The notes under the pieces: generated by a model | What the model saw: the letters and a program-made list of their open reading frames with translations, nothing else | What the model was told of the DNA's origin: nothing | The model's database searches: none | Assembly: GCF_005048855.1 (NCBI RefSeq) | Contig: NZ_SUME01000009.1 | Location: 1 to 64,000 of the forward strand | Direction: 5' to 3' | Origin: Sphingobacterium olei | GTDB lineage: Bacteria > Bacteroidota > Bacteroidia > Sphingobacteriales > Sphingobacteriaceae | Length of the DNA: 64,000 bases | In this document: piece by piece, positions 45,566 through 53,978 of the stretch | Layout: every line of letters starts with the position of its first letter | Numbering within the stretch: the stretch's first letter is position 1 | Program-made: the position numbers and the translations under genes

Positions 45566-46225
45566 TTACACGCGGAATTTACTATTCGCCCACTTACTGT
45601 GATACCACTTCATCTGCTGAAATAAATAAATGAGTAATAACGTAACAACCGAGCCTACGATCGCTCCGACATAGACATCCCCAGTCCAATGTTGCGACAA
45701 ATAAACACGCGAATATCCGGCCAGACAGGCTAAAATAAAGAATAATGGATTGCTGCGCTGGGAGGGGAAAACATAATACAATACCATCATTAGTGCAAAA
45801 ATGCTGGTCGTATGCCCTGAAGGAAAACTGTAATTTCCGTGAATATGATAGTCGGGTAAGGTATACCATGTTGGATCATCTTTGAATACCGATCCCGGAC
45901 GAGGCATTTTTACCGATTTTTTAATAATCTGCGCAACAAGTCCTGAAAGCAAAAACGAGACAGTAGTCAGGATAGCATACTTATACCGCATAAAAATCAG
46001 CAGCACCCCTGCTGCCACCACAAATAACCCGTCTCCCACGTTAGTAAACACCCTAAAAAACCAATCTGCCCATTCGTAATGAAAGGCATTTACGATTCGG
46101 AATTGTTCTGTTTGATCATATTTCAGACTAATGAATCCGCAGAAAATCTCTACTAGAAGTAACAAAAACAGTACAAATCGCAGATCAAATAACAACTGTT
46201 TAAAGCTTAACGGAGAAGATTGCAT
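45566..46225 (-). CDS. PAP2 superfamily membrane phosphatase
   Basis: 219 residues, about six helices. All three PAP2 motifs are seen: KMPRP (from the KX6RP region), YSFPSGHT and SRVYLSQHWTGD (the last supplies SRX5HX3D). Acts on lipid phosphates such as phosphatidic acid or undecaprenyl pyrophosphate. 40 bp upstream of, and in the same direction as, the LTA-synthase-like gene, so the two form an operon. Confidence 0.86.
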   Translation of the reverse strand: MQSSPLSFKQLLFDLRFVLFLLLLVEIFCGFISLKYDQTEQFRIVNAFHYEWADWFFRVFTNVGDGLFVVAAGVLLIFMRYKYAILTTVSFLLSGLVAQIIKKSVKMPRPGSVFKDDPTWYTLPDYHIHGNYSFPSGHTTSIFALMMVLYYVFPSQRSNPLFFILACLAGYSRVYLSQHWTGDVYVGAIVGSVVTLLLIYLFQQMKWYHSKWANSKFRV

Positions 46226-46391
46226 GCCTAATATTTTGGTTTCACAAACTTAGACAACTCATACTTCGTTCACAAGTGTTTGTTGATATTTATATCATTT
46301 ATTTCCTTAAATTTCCTCTATCAATAAATTATCAAAGGCAGAGGAGAGACCGATAACTTTGCCTTTGTATGTCACGCTATTATAATTGTAA

Positions 46392-46425
46392 TAATTGTAT
46401 ATAAAGGCAAATTTATCTAAGTTTG
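46392..46425 (+). promoter_or_regulatory. valS promoter
   Basis: TTG (46395-46397), 20 nt, then TAAGTTTG (46418-46425), an exact TAnnTTTG element 24 bp before the chosen valS ATG. Upstream is a duplicated TAATTGTA segment (46383-46390 and 46392-46399). Confidence 0.7.
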
Positions 46426-46448
46426 CGTTCTTATTTACTAAAGTAAAA

Positions 46449-49064
46449 ATGAGCATAGCAAAAACTTACAATCCGAAAGAAGCAGAAGATAAATGGTACC
46501 AATACTGGATGGAAAACGGTTTTTTCCGTTCTACCCCTGATGCACGTGAGCCTTATACCATCGTAATGCCACCACCAAACGTAACGGGGGTATTGCATAT
46601 GGGTCACATGCTAAACAACACCATTCAAGATGTATTGATCCGTAGGGCTCGAATGCAAGGAAAAAATGCATGTTGGGTACCCGGAACAGACCATGCCTCG
46701 ATCGCGACCGAAGCTAAGGTAGTAGCCATGCTCAAAGAGCAGGGTATTGACAAGAAGTCCCTTACCCGGGAAGATTTCCTGAAATATGCCTGGGAGTGGA
46801 AAGAGAAGTACGGCGGTATTATCTTGAAACAGTTAGAAAAATTAGGAGCTTCCTGCGATTGGGAACGCACCAAATTTACGATGGATCCGGATCTTTCTGA
46901 ATCGGTAATCGATACATTTATCAAATTCTATAAAGCAGGCTACATCTATCGCGGTGTACGCATGGTAAACTGGGATCCACAAGGGAAAACGGCGTTATCT
47001 GACGAAGAAGTAATCCGTAAAGAAGTACAACAAAAATTATACTACATCCGTTATCAGATCAAAGATAGCGACGAATACGTCATTATTGCTACGACCCGTC
47101 CGGAAACGATTATGGCAGATGCTGCAATCTGTATCAATCCAAATGACGAACGTTATCAGCACTTGAAAGGTAAGACCATAATTGTGCCTCTCGTAAACCG
47201 TGAAATTCCGATTATCGAAGATACCTATGTAGAAATGGAATTCGGAACCGGCTGTCTGAAAGTGACACCGGCACACGATTTAAATGACTACGAACTAGGA
47301 CAAAAGCATAATTTAGATGTTATCGATATCTTAAATGATGACGGTACCCTAAATGAAAAAGCAATTATTTTGGTCGGAGAAGACCGCTTCATCGCCCGTA
47401 AAAAAATTGCAAAACAATTGGAAGAAGTTGGTCAGATCGAAAAAATTGAAGATTACAAGTCTCAAGTCGGCTTTTCCGAGCGCACAGATGCGGCTATCGA
47501 GCCGAAATTGTCTATGCAGTGGTGGTGTAAGATGGACGAACTGGCTAAGCCTGCCTTAGACTACGTGCAAAGTGGTGAAGTTCGTTTGATTCCCGACAAA
47601 TTCACGGCCTCTTATAAGCACTGGATGGAAAATGTGAAAGATTGGTGTATCTCCCGACAGTTGTGGTGGGGACAGCGTATTCCGGCCTGGTATAATAAGA
47701 AGAATGAATGGGTTATTGCCAAAACACAGGAGGAAGCTATTCAGGAATTCAAAAGCCAAGGGAAAACGGTAGATAGTATTCGACAGGAAGAAGACGTATT
47801 AGACACCTGGTTCTCCTCCGGGCTATGGCCTATGTCCGTTTTTGATGGTGTACGTAATCCCGAAAACGAAGATTTCAAGTATTACTACCCGACCAATGAT
47901 TTGGTAACCGCACCGGAGATCTTATTTTTCTGGGTGGCCCGCATGATTATCATGGGCCACAACTATACCGAAAAAGCGCCTTTCAAGAATGTATACTTGA
48001 CCGGTATCGTCCGCGATAAATTAGGTCGCAAAATGTCTAAGTCTTTAGGAAATTCGCCTGATCCAATCGAATTAATGGAGCAATACGGTACGGATGGTGT
48101 TCGTGTGGGAATGCTATTGTCTTCACCTGCCGGAAACGATTTGATGTTTGATGTCTCTTACTGCGAACAAGGACGTAACTTTGCCAATAAAATATGGAAT
48201 GCATTCCGCTTGGTAAAAGGTTGGGAAGCCACAGGTTCGCCAGCTACTACAGCACAAAAAACTGCCGCTCAATGGTTTGAAAACCGTTTCAACCAAGCGG
48301 TGACAGAAATAGACGAACATTTCAAATATTACCGTCTATCAGACGCGTTAATGACAACTTACAAATTGATTTGGGACGATTTCTGTGCATGGTACCTGGA
48401 ATTGGTTAAACCGGCTTACCAAATGCCTATTGAACAGGAAACCTTAGAAACGGTAAAAAACTTCTTTCAAAAAATCCTTTCATTAGCTCATCCGTTTATG
48501 CCTTTCCTGACAGAAGAGTTGTGGCATGATGAATTGTTCGGCCAACGCGATGCAAAAGATTGTATCATCGTAGCTCCATATCCTGAAATTGCAGGTTTTA
48601 ATGAAAATGTCATTAAGGAATTTGCTTCAGTTCAGCAGATCATCTCCGAAGTACGCAATGTGCGAAATTCCAAAGGTATTTCGCCAAAAATCCCTTTACC
48701 GCTGGCCATTAATGCGACCGAGATCGATTATTCGAAATACCAAGATAGCATTATCAAATTAGCGAACATTGAAGAATTGACTTTCGTAAAAGATAAAGTA
48801 GCTGGAGCAGTCAGTTTCTTAGCGGGAAGAGATGAATGTTATATTGCCTTAGCCAATAATATTGATGTCGATACCGAAAGAGAGCGTATTCGCAAAGAAA
48901 TTGAATACCTACAAGGTTTCTTAGTATCTGTGGATAAGAAATTGTCTAATGAACGCTTTGTCGCTAATGCGAAACCGGAAATCGTAGAAAATGAACAAAA
49001 CAAAAAAGCAGATGCCGAAGCTAAAATCAAAATCTTGACAGAAAGCTTGGTAAGCTTAGGATAA
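46449..49064 (+). CDS. valS: valyl-tRNA synthetase
   Basis: About 871 residues from the ATG at 46449 (MSIAKTYNPKEAEDKWYQYW), chosen because the promoter -7 element lies inside the longer reading frame. The class I signature is HMGH in TGVLHMGHMLN, KMSKS appears as GRKMSKSLGNSPDP, the editing domain contains TTRPET, and a C-terminal coiled-coil (last about 65 residues) is the ValS tRNA-binding arm. Charges tRNA-Val. The promoter is nearly the same as that of sucB. Confidence 0.96.
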   Translation: MSIAKTYNPKEAEDKWYQYWMENGFFRSTPDAREPYTIVMPPPNVTGVLHMGHMLNNTIQDVLIRRARMQGKNACWVPGTDHASIATEAKVVAMLKEQGIDKKSLTREDFLKYAWEWKEKYGGIILKQLEKLGASCDWERTKFTMDPDLSESVIDTFIKFYKAGYIYRGVRMVNWDPQGKTALSDEEVIRKEVQQKLYYIRYQIKDSDEYVIIATTRPETIMADAAICINPNDERYQHLKGKTIIVPLVNREIPIIEDTYVEMEFGTGCLKVTPAHDLNDYELGQKHNLDVIDILNDDGTLNEKAIILVGEDRFIARKKIAKQLEEVGQIEKIEDYKSQVGFSERTDAAIEPKLSMQWWCKMDELAKPALDYVQSGEVRLIPDKFTASYKHWMENVKDWCISRQLWWGQRIPAWYNKKNEWVIAKTQEEAIQEFKSQGKTVDSIRQEEDVLDTWFSSGLWPMSVFDGVRNPENEDFKYYYPTNDLVTAPEILFFWVARMIIMGHNYTEKAPFKNVYLTGIVRDKLGRKMSKSLGNSPDPIELMEQYGTDGVRVGMLLSSPAGNDLMFDVSYCEQGRNFANKIWNAFRLVKGWEATGSPATTAQKTAAQWFENRFNQAVTEIDEHFKYYRLSDALMTTYKLIWDDFCAWYLELVKPAYQMPIEQETLETVKNFFQKILSLAHPFMPFLTEELWHDELFGQRDAKDCIIVAPYPEIAGFNENVIKEFASVQQIISEVRNVRNSKGISPKIPLPLAINATEIDYSKYQDSIIKLANIEELTFVKDKVAGAVSFLAGRDECYIALANNIDVDTERERIRKEIEYLQGFLVSVDKKLSNERFVANAKPEIVENEQNKKADAEAKIKILTESLVSLG

Positions 49065-49084
49065 ATCTCTGTAGCACAATTAAA

Positions 49085-49120
49085 AAGAGGCTTTCTGAAA
49101 TCGATTTCAGGAAGCCTCTT
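49085..49120 (+). terminator. valS terminator
   Basis: 17-bp stem with one mismatch, AAGAGGCTTTCTGAAAT (49085-49101) and ATTTCAGGAAGCCTCTT (49104-49120). T-run weak. Confidence 0.7.
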
Positions 49121-49214
49121 CTCATTATCGTCCGTTGTAAATCAAACATAGACCACATTCACCGAAAAAACCATAGCTTTTACCGAATACATCAGCCTAT
49201 CTGCCTAATCCTCA

Positions 49215-49245
49215 TTTCCCTTATCTTTCCTATGGCATATCTTTG
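49215..49245 (+). promoter_or_regulatory. promoter of the small membrane-protein operon
   Basis: TTTC (49215-49218), 19 nt, then TATCTTTG (49238-49245), an exact TAnnTTTG element with a near-consensus -33 TTTG. It lies 47 bp before the first ATG at 49293. Confidence 0.6.
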
Positions 49246-49292
49246 AAGTGTACAATTAGAAAATATTATTTAAACATTAAAAGATATACATC

Positions 49293-49559
49293 ATGAAATC
49301 AAAAACAACATTTACCTTAAATAGTGAAAACATTACGAAAGCGTTTCAAAATACATTTAATTCCGTACAATCAACCCGATTAAAAGTCACTTCTACAGCG
49401 GGTAAAGAATACATTAATCTTCCATTGATTTTTGCATTGGTTTTGGCGATTGTACTTCCCATTCTTATCGTTGTCGCTATCATCATTAGTATAGTTACTA
49501 ATCTCACCATTTCATTCGAGAGAGAAAATAAAGCGACGGCACACCACATATCAGAATAA
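49293..49559 (+). CDS. small membrane protein, divergent DUF4342-like paralogue
   Basis: 88 residues: a short N-terminal helix region, a central TAGKEYINLPL strand segment, one long hydrophobic helix (about 48-72) and a VTNLTISFERE end. The overall layout matches the next gene, which is a clear DUF4342 protein, so this is probably a diverged tandem paralogue. 22 bp before that gene. Function unknown; probably an inner-membrane protein. Confidence 0.65.
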   Translation: MKSKTTFTLNSENITKAFQNTFNSVQSTRLKVTSTAGKEYINLPLIFALVLAIVLPILIVVAIIISIVTNLTISFERENKATAHHISE

Positions 49560-49581
49560 AAACAACTTAAAATATAATGTT

Positions 49582-49878
49582 ATGTCAATAAAAGAAACAT
49601 TTTCAATAAAAGGAGAGAATTTACTAAAGAAGATTCAGGACTTAATTGCTGAAGGCAATGTAACAAAAATCAGTATAGCTGATAAATCAGGAAAAGAAAT
49701 CATGAGCTTTCCAGTGACCTTGGGTGTGATCGGGATATTATTAGCTCCTATTTTCGCTGCTGTTGGCACATTAGCCGCACTGCTTACAGAATGTAAAATC
49801 ACGGTCGAACGAAATAACAAGGACAGTGCAAACGATGAGGAAGCTGCTCAAGAAACTCAAATTATCGACGTAAATTAA
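49582..49878 (+). CDS. DUF4342 domain-containing protein
   Basis: 98 residues. IKGENLLKKIQDLIAEGNVTKI, GKEIMSFPVTLGVIG, LAPIFAAVGTLAALLTECKI and VER are the DUF4342 pattern. One hydrophobic helix (about 48-70) with a C-terminal acidic tail. The biological role is not established. Middle gene of a three-gene small-membrane-protein operon. Confidence 0.78.
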   Translation: MSIKETFSIKGENLLKKIQDLIAEGNVTKISIADKSGKEIMSFPVTLGVIGILLAPIFAAVGTLAALLTECKITVERNNKDSANDEEAAQETQIIDVN

Positions 49879-49885
49879 TTAAACG

Positions 49886-49911
49886 GTCCTACTACCATTA
49901 CGTAGTAGGAC
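49886..49911 (+). other. hairpin after the DUF4342 gene
   Basis: Perfect 9-bp stem GTCCTACTA and TAGTAGGAC with an 8-nt loop. T-run poor (TTATACTTT), so a weak terminator or mRNA stabiliser. Confidence 0.55.
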
Positions 49912-49942
49912 TTATACTTTAAATGCTGAATTTTATTACAAT

Positions 49943-50137
49943 ATGATATTGATCGCTGTTCTTCTTCCTTGGTTATCTTTCTTTTTGAGGGGACGAATTT
50001 TAACAGGCTTTGTATGTCTCATTTTACAATGCACCTTAATAGGCTGGCTTCCTGCGGCAATATGGGCGGTAGCCTCTAGAATAGACGGAAAGAATAAGGC
50101 ACGCATTAGAACTTTAGAACGTCGAATGAACTATTAA
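49943..50137 (+). CDS. YqaE/Pmp3 family membrane protein
   Basis: 64 residues with two hydrophobic helices. LPWLSFFLRGRILTGF and LIGWLPAAIWAV are the Pmp3/YqaE pattern, although the typical first motif is less basic here. The C-terminus is unusually Arg/Lys-rich. Pmp3 proteins are linked to membrane-potential or stress responses in other organisms. Downstream of the DUF4342 gene; terminator at 50187 closes the unit. Confidence 0.75.
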   Translation: MILIAVLLPWLSFFLRGRILTGFVCLILQCTLIGWLPAAIWAVASRIDGKNKARIRTLERRMNY

Positions 50138-50186
50138 TAAAAAAGAGATCTGTGACAAAAACATCCTAGAGCAAGAATCTACGCTA

Positions 50187-50237
50187 GAAAGAGAAAGTCG
50201 CTTTTCTTAGCAGATAAGCGACTTTCTCTTTTTTTTC
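50187..50237 (+). terminator. intrinsic terminator after the YqaE/Pmp3 gene
   Basis: Perfect 16-bp stem AAAGAGAAAGTCGCTT (50187-50202) and AAGCGACTTTCTCTTT (50215-50230), 12-nt loop, then T-run. Confidence 0.9.
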
Positions 50238-50314
50238 TCCCTGAAGCCATGCTCGAACCAGCGACCCTATGCTTAATCCCTACATCGATGCTAACCAACT
50301 GAGCTAATCCAACA
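50238..50314 (-). pseudogene. decayed tRNA-Asn-like sequence
   Basis: On the minus strand a D-arm (TAGCTCAGTTGGTTAG), a partly disrupted anticodon arm and a T-loop (TTCGAGC) are recognisable, and the 3' acceptor half (CTTCAGGG) matches the intact tRNA-Asn at 62052-62125. The 5' acceptor half (TTGGATT) does not pair with it, the T-stem is broken (GCTGG versus ATGGC) and position 33 is not T. An 18-base identical block GCTCGAACCAGCGACCCT is shared (50251-50268 and 62065-62082). Not functional as a tRNA. Confidence 0.7.
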
Positions 50315-50324
50315 ACAGCACAGT

Positions 50325-52331
50325 CTATCTTTGATCATCGGAAGGCACGAAGAGCACCGCGTTTGCGGCAACTATTCCATTTGCACCTTTCGTACTGATT
50401 TCTACAAAAGCGGGTTTGTCACCATCGATAACTACAGAACTTCCCAAAGGCACCCACGTACTGGATGTTTGTCCTTTTATTTCCACACGCGACAAATCCA
50501 GTTGCTTTTCGTCGGAAGTCTTGCCGTCATAAATGGTATAAGTAAACAACTGGGAACTTTTGTCGGATTTCGGGAAATAGGTATACACGTCATAGTTGCC
50601 GGCGGGCAAAGAAGCTGCAGTAAATTTAGCCGTACTTTGCCCGTCCTTACTATCCGCTTCTACGTAGCTACGTCCGTAGCCATCGCTACTACCCTGGCTC
50701 CAATTCCCGGTAAACTGTACAGCATACACATCGGAACTGCTGATGAGTATATCTGACTGCCGCTGGTCCGCTTTAGGATTGGCAGCCAATACCGCTTTTA
50801 TCTCCGAGACATCTACAGATTGTACATCGATGCCCTGATCGATTGCTAGACAAGCAGCCACTGCTGCAGACTGCCCCAATACCATGAATACCGGCTCCAT
50901 TCGTATGGAACCAAAAGCAATATGGCTAGCTGACAGACAGACGGGCACCAATAGATTCGTAACCTCATTACGCTTGGGCACAATTGCACGGTAGGAAATC
51001 GGAAATGGAGGAAAACCGCCAACTTCCACATTGCCTTCGTTCTTCACCATACCATTGATCACCAACCGATCACAGTTGTGTGAATCCATCGTATAGGCGG
51101 CGTAGCCCACTTCATCGTTTACCACCTCGTTGCCTTGGCAATGGTGCTGCGTCATCACCAGTTCGCCAACCATCCGCCGAGCTTCACGAATATAGAGCTG
51201 CGGACTCCAGTGACCATCGTTTACGTATTCATCTTTAGGATACCCCCACTTTTGCATTTCCTCGCGGATAAACTCTGGAATTGACGGATCGTTGCCCACA
51301 AAATACAGCAACCCTTTGGTATAGTCTTCATGGGCTTTGATAATTTCCTGCCTGTGTGTGTAATTCGCTTCGGGGTAGTTCCAATTCATGCCAATCATAT
51401 CGGTCGAAAAGCCATTGCGGTTGTTGATATCGGTTTTCCCGTTCGGCATCCCGCTCCAGATGAATACGTCGTTCAACCCTTTCCACGGTTGGATTTCCTT
51501 CTGTCTCTTCAACAGCTCATACCGGGCAGGATCGTAGTTATCCGGTTCAGTTATCGGGATACGGTTTTCGGGCACGTTAGTGAGCGTGATACGGTAGTTG
51601 TAGGCTTGTACTTTTTTATCGCCTGTACCATCGGCAAGCCGCTCGCCATCACGGATCCCCCATAGTAGCCCGCTACTGGAGTCGCCGCGCTTCACATAAG
51701 GGTCTATCCCATTCGGAAACTGGTGTCCATCCATTAATTGAACCCCATTAAGTGTTTCGCCGTACACCCTATTGTCTTCCCGACCTACGTGATACGATAC
51801 ACCAGCTGCTGCAAATAGGTCCCCCTCATACGTGCAATCCATATATATTTTAGCTTTCACCGTCAGTGAGGGTTTATTCGGGTTTTCAGTCGAACGGAAA
51901 TGGGCTTGCGTAATTTTGGCACCAACCTTCTCCACATCCAGCAGCAATTGTCCGAATCTCATTTCGGCACCACAATCTTCCATATACTGGTTAAAAATTG
52001 CTTCTGCCACTTTTGGTTCGAAAATCCACTGTTCAAAGGCATTGTAGTGTTTTCCGATTTTGCGATAAAAGTCTAACGCTAAGCCACTGACTACATACTT
52101 ATTACCGATATCCGTGTGGCCGAGCCCACCGGAGCTCAACCCACCCAGTCTATGGCCGGGATCGACAAGAATAACAGACTTTCCTGCCTTGGCCGCCGTG
52201 TAGGCAGCAACTACACCGGCCGATGTTCCACCATAGATACAGAGGTCGTATTGCTTTGTTTGGGACTGTGCGCTATATGCCGAAAAAAAAGCAAACATAG
52301 CGGCAAAGAATATTTTGAATTTTATCATCAT
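50325..52331 (-). CDS. secreted FAD-dependent oxidoreductase with golvesin-like C-terminal domain
   Basis: 668 residues. Signal peptide (to about residue 23). Rossmann FAD site DLCIYGGTSAGVVAAYTAAK and LVDPGHRLGGLSSGGLG, then a FAD_oxidored-type core (to about 510). The last about 140 residues (VQFTGNWSQGSSDGYGRSY onward) form a golvesin/xanthan-lyase-type beta domain often seen in PUL enzymes. Last gene of the PUL. Such proteins are common beside SusCD, but their substrate is unknown. Confidence 0.85.
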   Translation of the reverse strand: MMIKFKIFFAAMFAFFSAYSAQSQTKQYDLCIYGGTSAGVVAAYTAAKAGKSVILVDPGHRLGGLSSGGLGHTDIGNKYVVSGLALDFYRKIGKHYNAFEQWIFEPKVAEAIFNQYMEDCGAEMRFGQLLLDVEKVGAKITQAHFRSTENPNKPSLTVKAKIYMDCTYEGDLFAAAGVSYHVGREDNRVYGETLNGVQLMDGHQFPNGIDPYVKRGDSSSGLLWGIRDGERLADGTGDKKVQAYNYRITLTNVPENRIPITEPDNYDPARYELLKRQKEIQPWKGLNDVFIWSGMPNGKTDINNRNGFSTDMIGMNWNYPEANYTHRQEIIKAHEDYTKGLLYFVGNDPSIPEFIREEMQKWGYPKDEYVNDGHWSPQLYIREARRMVGELVMTQHHCQGNEVVNDEVGYAAYTMDSHNCDRLVINGMVKNEGNVEVGGFPPFPISYRAIVPKRNEVTNLLVPVCLSASHIAFGSIRMEPVFMVLGQSAAVAACLAIDQGIDVQSVDVSEIKAVLAANPKADQRQSDILISSSDVYAVQFTGNWSQGSSDGYGRSYVEADSKDGQSTAKFTAASLPAGNYDVYTYFPKSDKSSQLFTYTIYDGKTSDEKQLDLSRVEIKGQTSSTWVPLGSSVVIDGDKPAFVEISTKGANGIVAANAVLFVPSDDQR

Positions 52332-52373
52332 CTATCAATTGTGAATTAAAACAAATAGTTGTGCGTGAAATAT

Positions 52374-53834
52374 TTAATAGCCAGGGTTTTGGTTTTCTTG
52401 ACCGATCGCCGGGTTATTGTTGATTTCATTTTCCGGGATCGGGTATAACAGCCGCTCGTCAATCAACGTTTTGCCGATTGCGGCAAACGCCTCTTTGGCT
52501 TTCCCTATGCGTTTCAAATCCCACCAACGGCGCCGCTCGATCAAGAATTCATAGGCCCGCTCCTGCATGATCGTGTCAATGAAGTCTTCCTCTTGCATGC
52601 CAGACGGATAATCCACCGGAGAAGCTACGTCAGGATTATATCCGTAAGCCCTTCGTCTAATCATATTCAGCCGCTCCAATGCCAATGCGGAAGGTCCATT
52701 CTCTGCGCGACAGGCAGCTTCTGCATAGAACAGTAAGGTTTCGGCATAGCGATAAATCGGCACGCTGTACGTCCGGAGCCCACTGTTATCCGTTATGAAT
52801 TTCTTAAACAGCACCGGAGTAGTTGTCGGAAGGGGCACCCATTGGCCAGCTGCATTTTGGATTTCCGTATACAAGTTGAAGGGTTTACGTAAGTCGTCGT
52901 CATCCCATTCCTCGCCTATCATGGACTTTGCGTTAGGTAACCAAGCAAAAAACCCCGTACTGCTGTAGTTATATGGCAGGTTATTTCCCATGTGCAGGAA
53001 ATTGGTGATTTCCGATTGCGAGATGTCTGAATGGTGTACGGACATAATATCCTCCGAACTCGTATTCGATGCAAAAATATCGTAGAAATCATCCGGCTCC
53101 TGCACGGCGACCAGCTTATACTGTCCATTTGTAATCACCTCTTCTGCTTTGGCCGCAGCGGCCTCCCAGTCACCGATAGTCAGGTATACGTGTGCCAGCA
53201 ACATTTTTGCGGCGGATTGTGAGGCCTGACCAGTCTCCTGGCCGACGGTTGGAAGCAGACCTATTTCTGCAGCCTCAGCGTCGGCAATGATCAGATCGTA
53301 CACTTCATTTTCCGGTCGACGCGGTGATTCCAAATCTGATAAATCTGTACTTTCTGCCGTTTTGATCGGAACAGCCCCCCACCCCCGTACCAGCTCAAAG
53401 TAAGCAAGCGCGCGAAGAAAGTGAGATTCTGCCAAAATACGGGTACGTGCACTTTCGCTGATGTCGTTAATAGATGGCACATTAGCCAAAACGGCATTAG
53501 CACGATTGATGCTTTGGTACAGCCTGAACCAATGATTTGCTGTACGCCCGATATTCTGCTGATCCAGCAATTGATCCATATTTGAAATGGGGGCTTGCGA
53601 TCCACGGCCAAGTACCAGATCGCTATGGAGTTCAGATAAGATAAAATTATCGATGCCATAAAACTCTTTACCCACGCTACTATATGCACCATTCAATGCT
53701 CCTTGTGCATCTGCTGCATTGCGGTAATAGTTGTTTCTCGAGACGAAATCCATCGGCACCTCTTCCAACATGTTTTGGCAAGCAGTCAACCATACGCCGA
53801 GCCCCACAATCGCTAATAAACCTATTTTTTTCAT
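52374..53834 (-). CDS. SusD family glycan-binding lipoprotein
   Basis: 486 residues. Lipoprotein signal with lipobox LTAC (C19). N-terminal region EEVPMDFVSRNNYYRNAADAQGALNGAY and a TPR-like SusD core (LAESHFLRALAYFELVRGWG, YRYAETLLFYAEA), ending with the RagB/SusD C-terminal motif (WWDLKR...PIPENEINNNP). Forms the lid of the outer-membrane importer with the preceding SusC. Separated from susC by a 144-bp hairpin-rich spacer. Confidence 0.94.
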   Translation of the reverse strand: MKKIGLLAIVGLGVWLTACQNMLEEVPMDFVSRNNYYRNAADAQGALNGAYSSVGKEFYGIDNFILSELHSDLVLGRGSQAPISNMDQLLDQQNIGRTANHWFRLYQSINRANAVLANVPSINDISESARTRILAESHFLRALAYFELVRGWGAVPIKTAESTDLSDLESPRRPENEVYDLIIADAEAAEIGLLPTVGQETGQASQSAAKMLLAHVYLTIGDWEAAAAKAEEVITNGQYKLVAVQEPDDFYDIFASNTSSEDIMSVHHSDISQSEITNFLHMGNNLPYNYSSTGFFAWLPNAKSMIGEEWDDDDLRKPFNLYTEIQNAAGQWVPLPTTTPVLFKKFITDNSGLRTYSVPIYRYAETLLFYAEAACRAENGPSALALERLNMIRRRAYGYNPDVASPVDYPSGMQEEDFIDTIMQERAYEFLIERRRWWDLKRIGKAKEAFAAIGKTLIDERLLYPIPENEINNNPAIGQENQNPGY

Positions 53835-53868
53835 CTATTTTAATTTTTATTTAGTGGTGATGAAGCTG

Positions 53869-53960
53869 TCATGATTTTTCATAGCTATTTGCTACACAGG
53901 TGTTCAAGAGCTCGCAAGCTCTGTTTAATTCTGCTACTGTGTGATTTTTGCAAATCATGA
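53869..53960 (-). other. nested inverted repeats between susC and susD
   Basis: Three nested pairs: TCATGATTT (53869-53877) with AAATCATGA (53952-53960), ACACAG (53894-53899) with CTGTGT (53937-53942), and AGAGCT (53907-53912) with AGCTCT (53917-53922). Together they would fold as one long imperfect hairpin in the susC-susD mRNA. There is no T-run, so attenuation or stability control is more likely than termination. Confidence 0.55.
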
Positions 53961-53978
53961 CGGTTTCATTTTTTTCAA

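Noticed and set aside
50238..50314. Functional tRNA
   Set aside because: Acceptor 5' half and T-stem do not pair, and position 33 is not T; it can only be a decayed copy.
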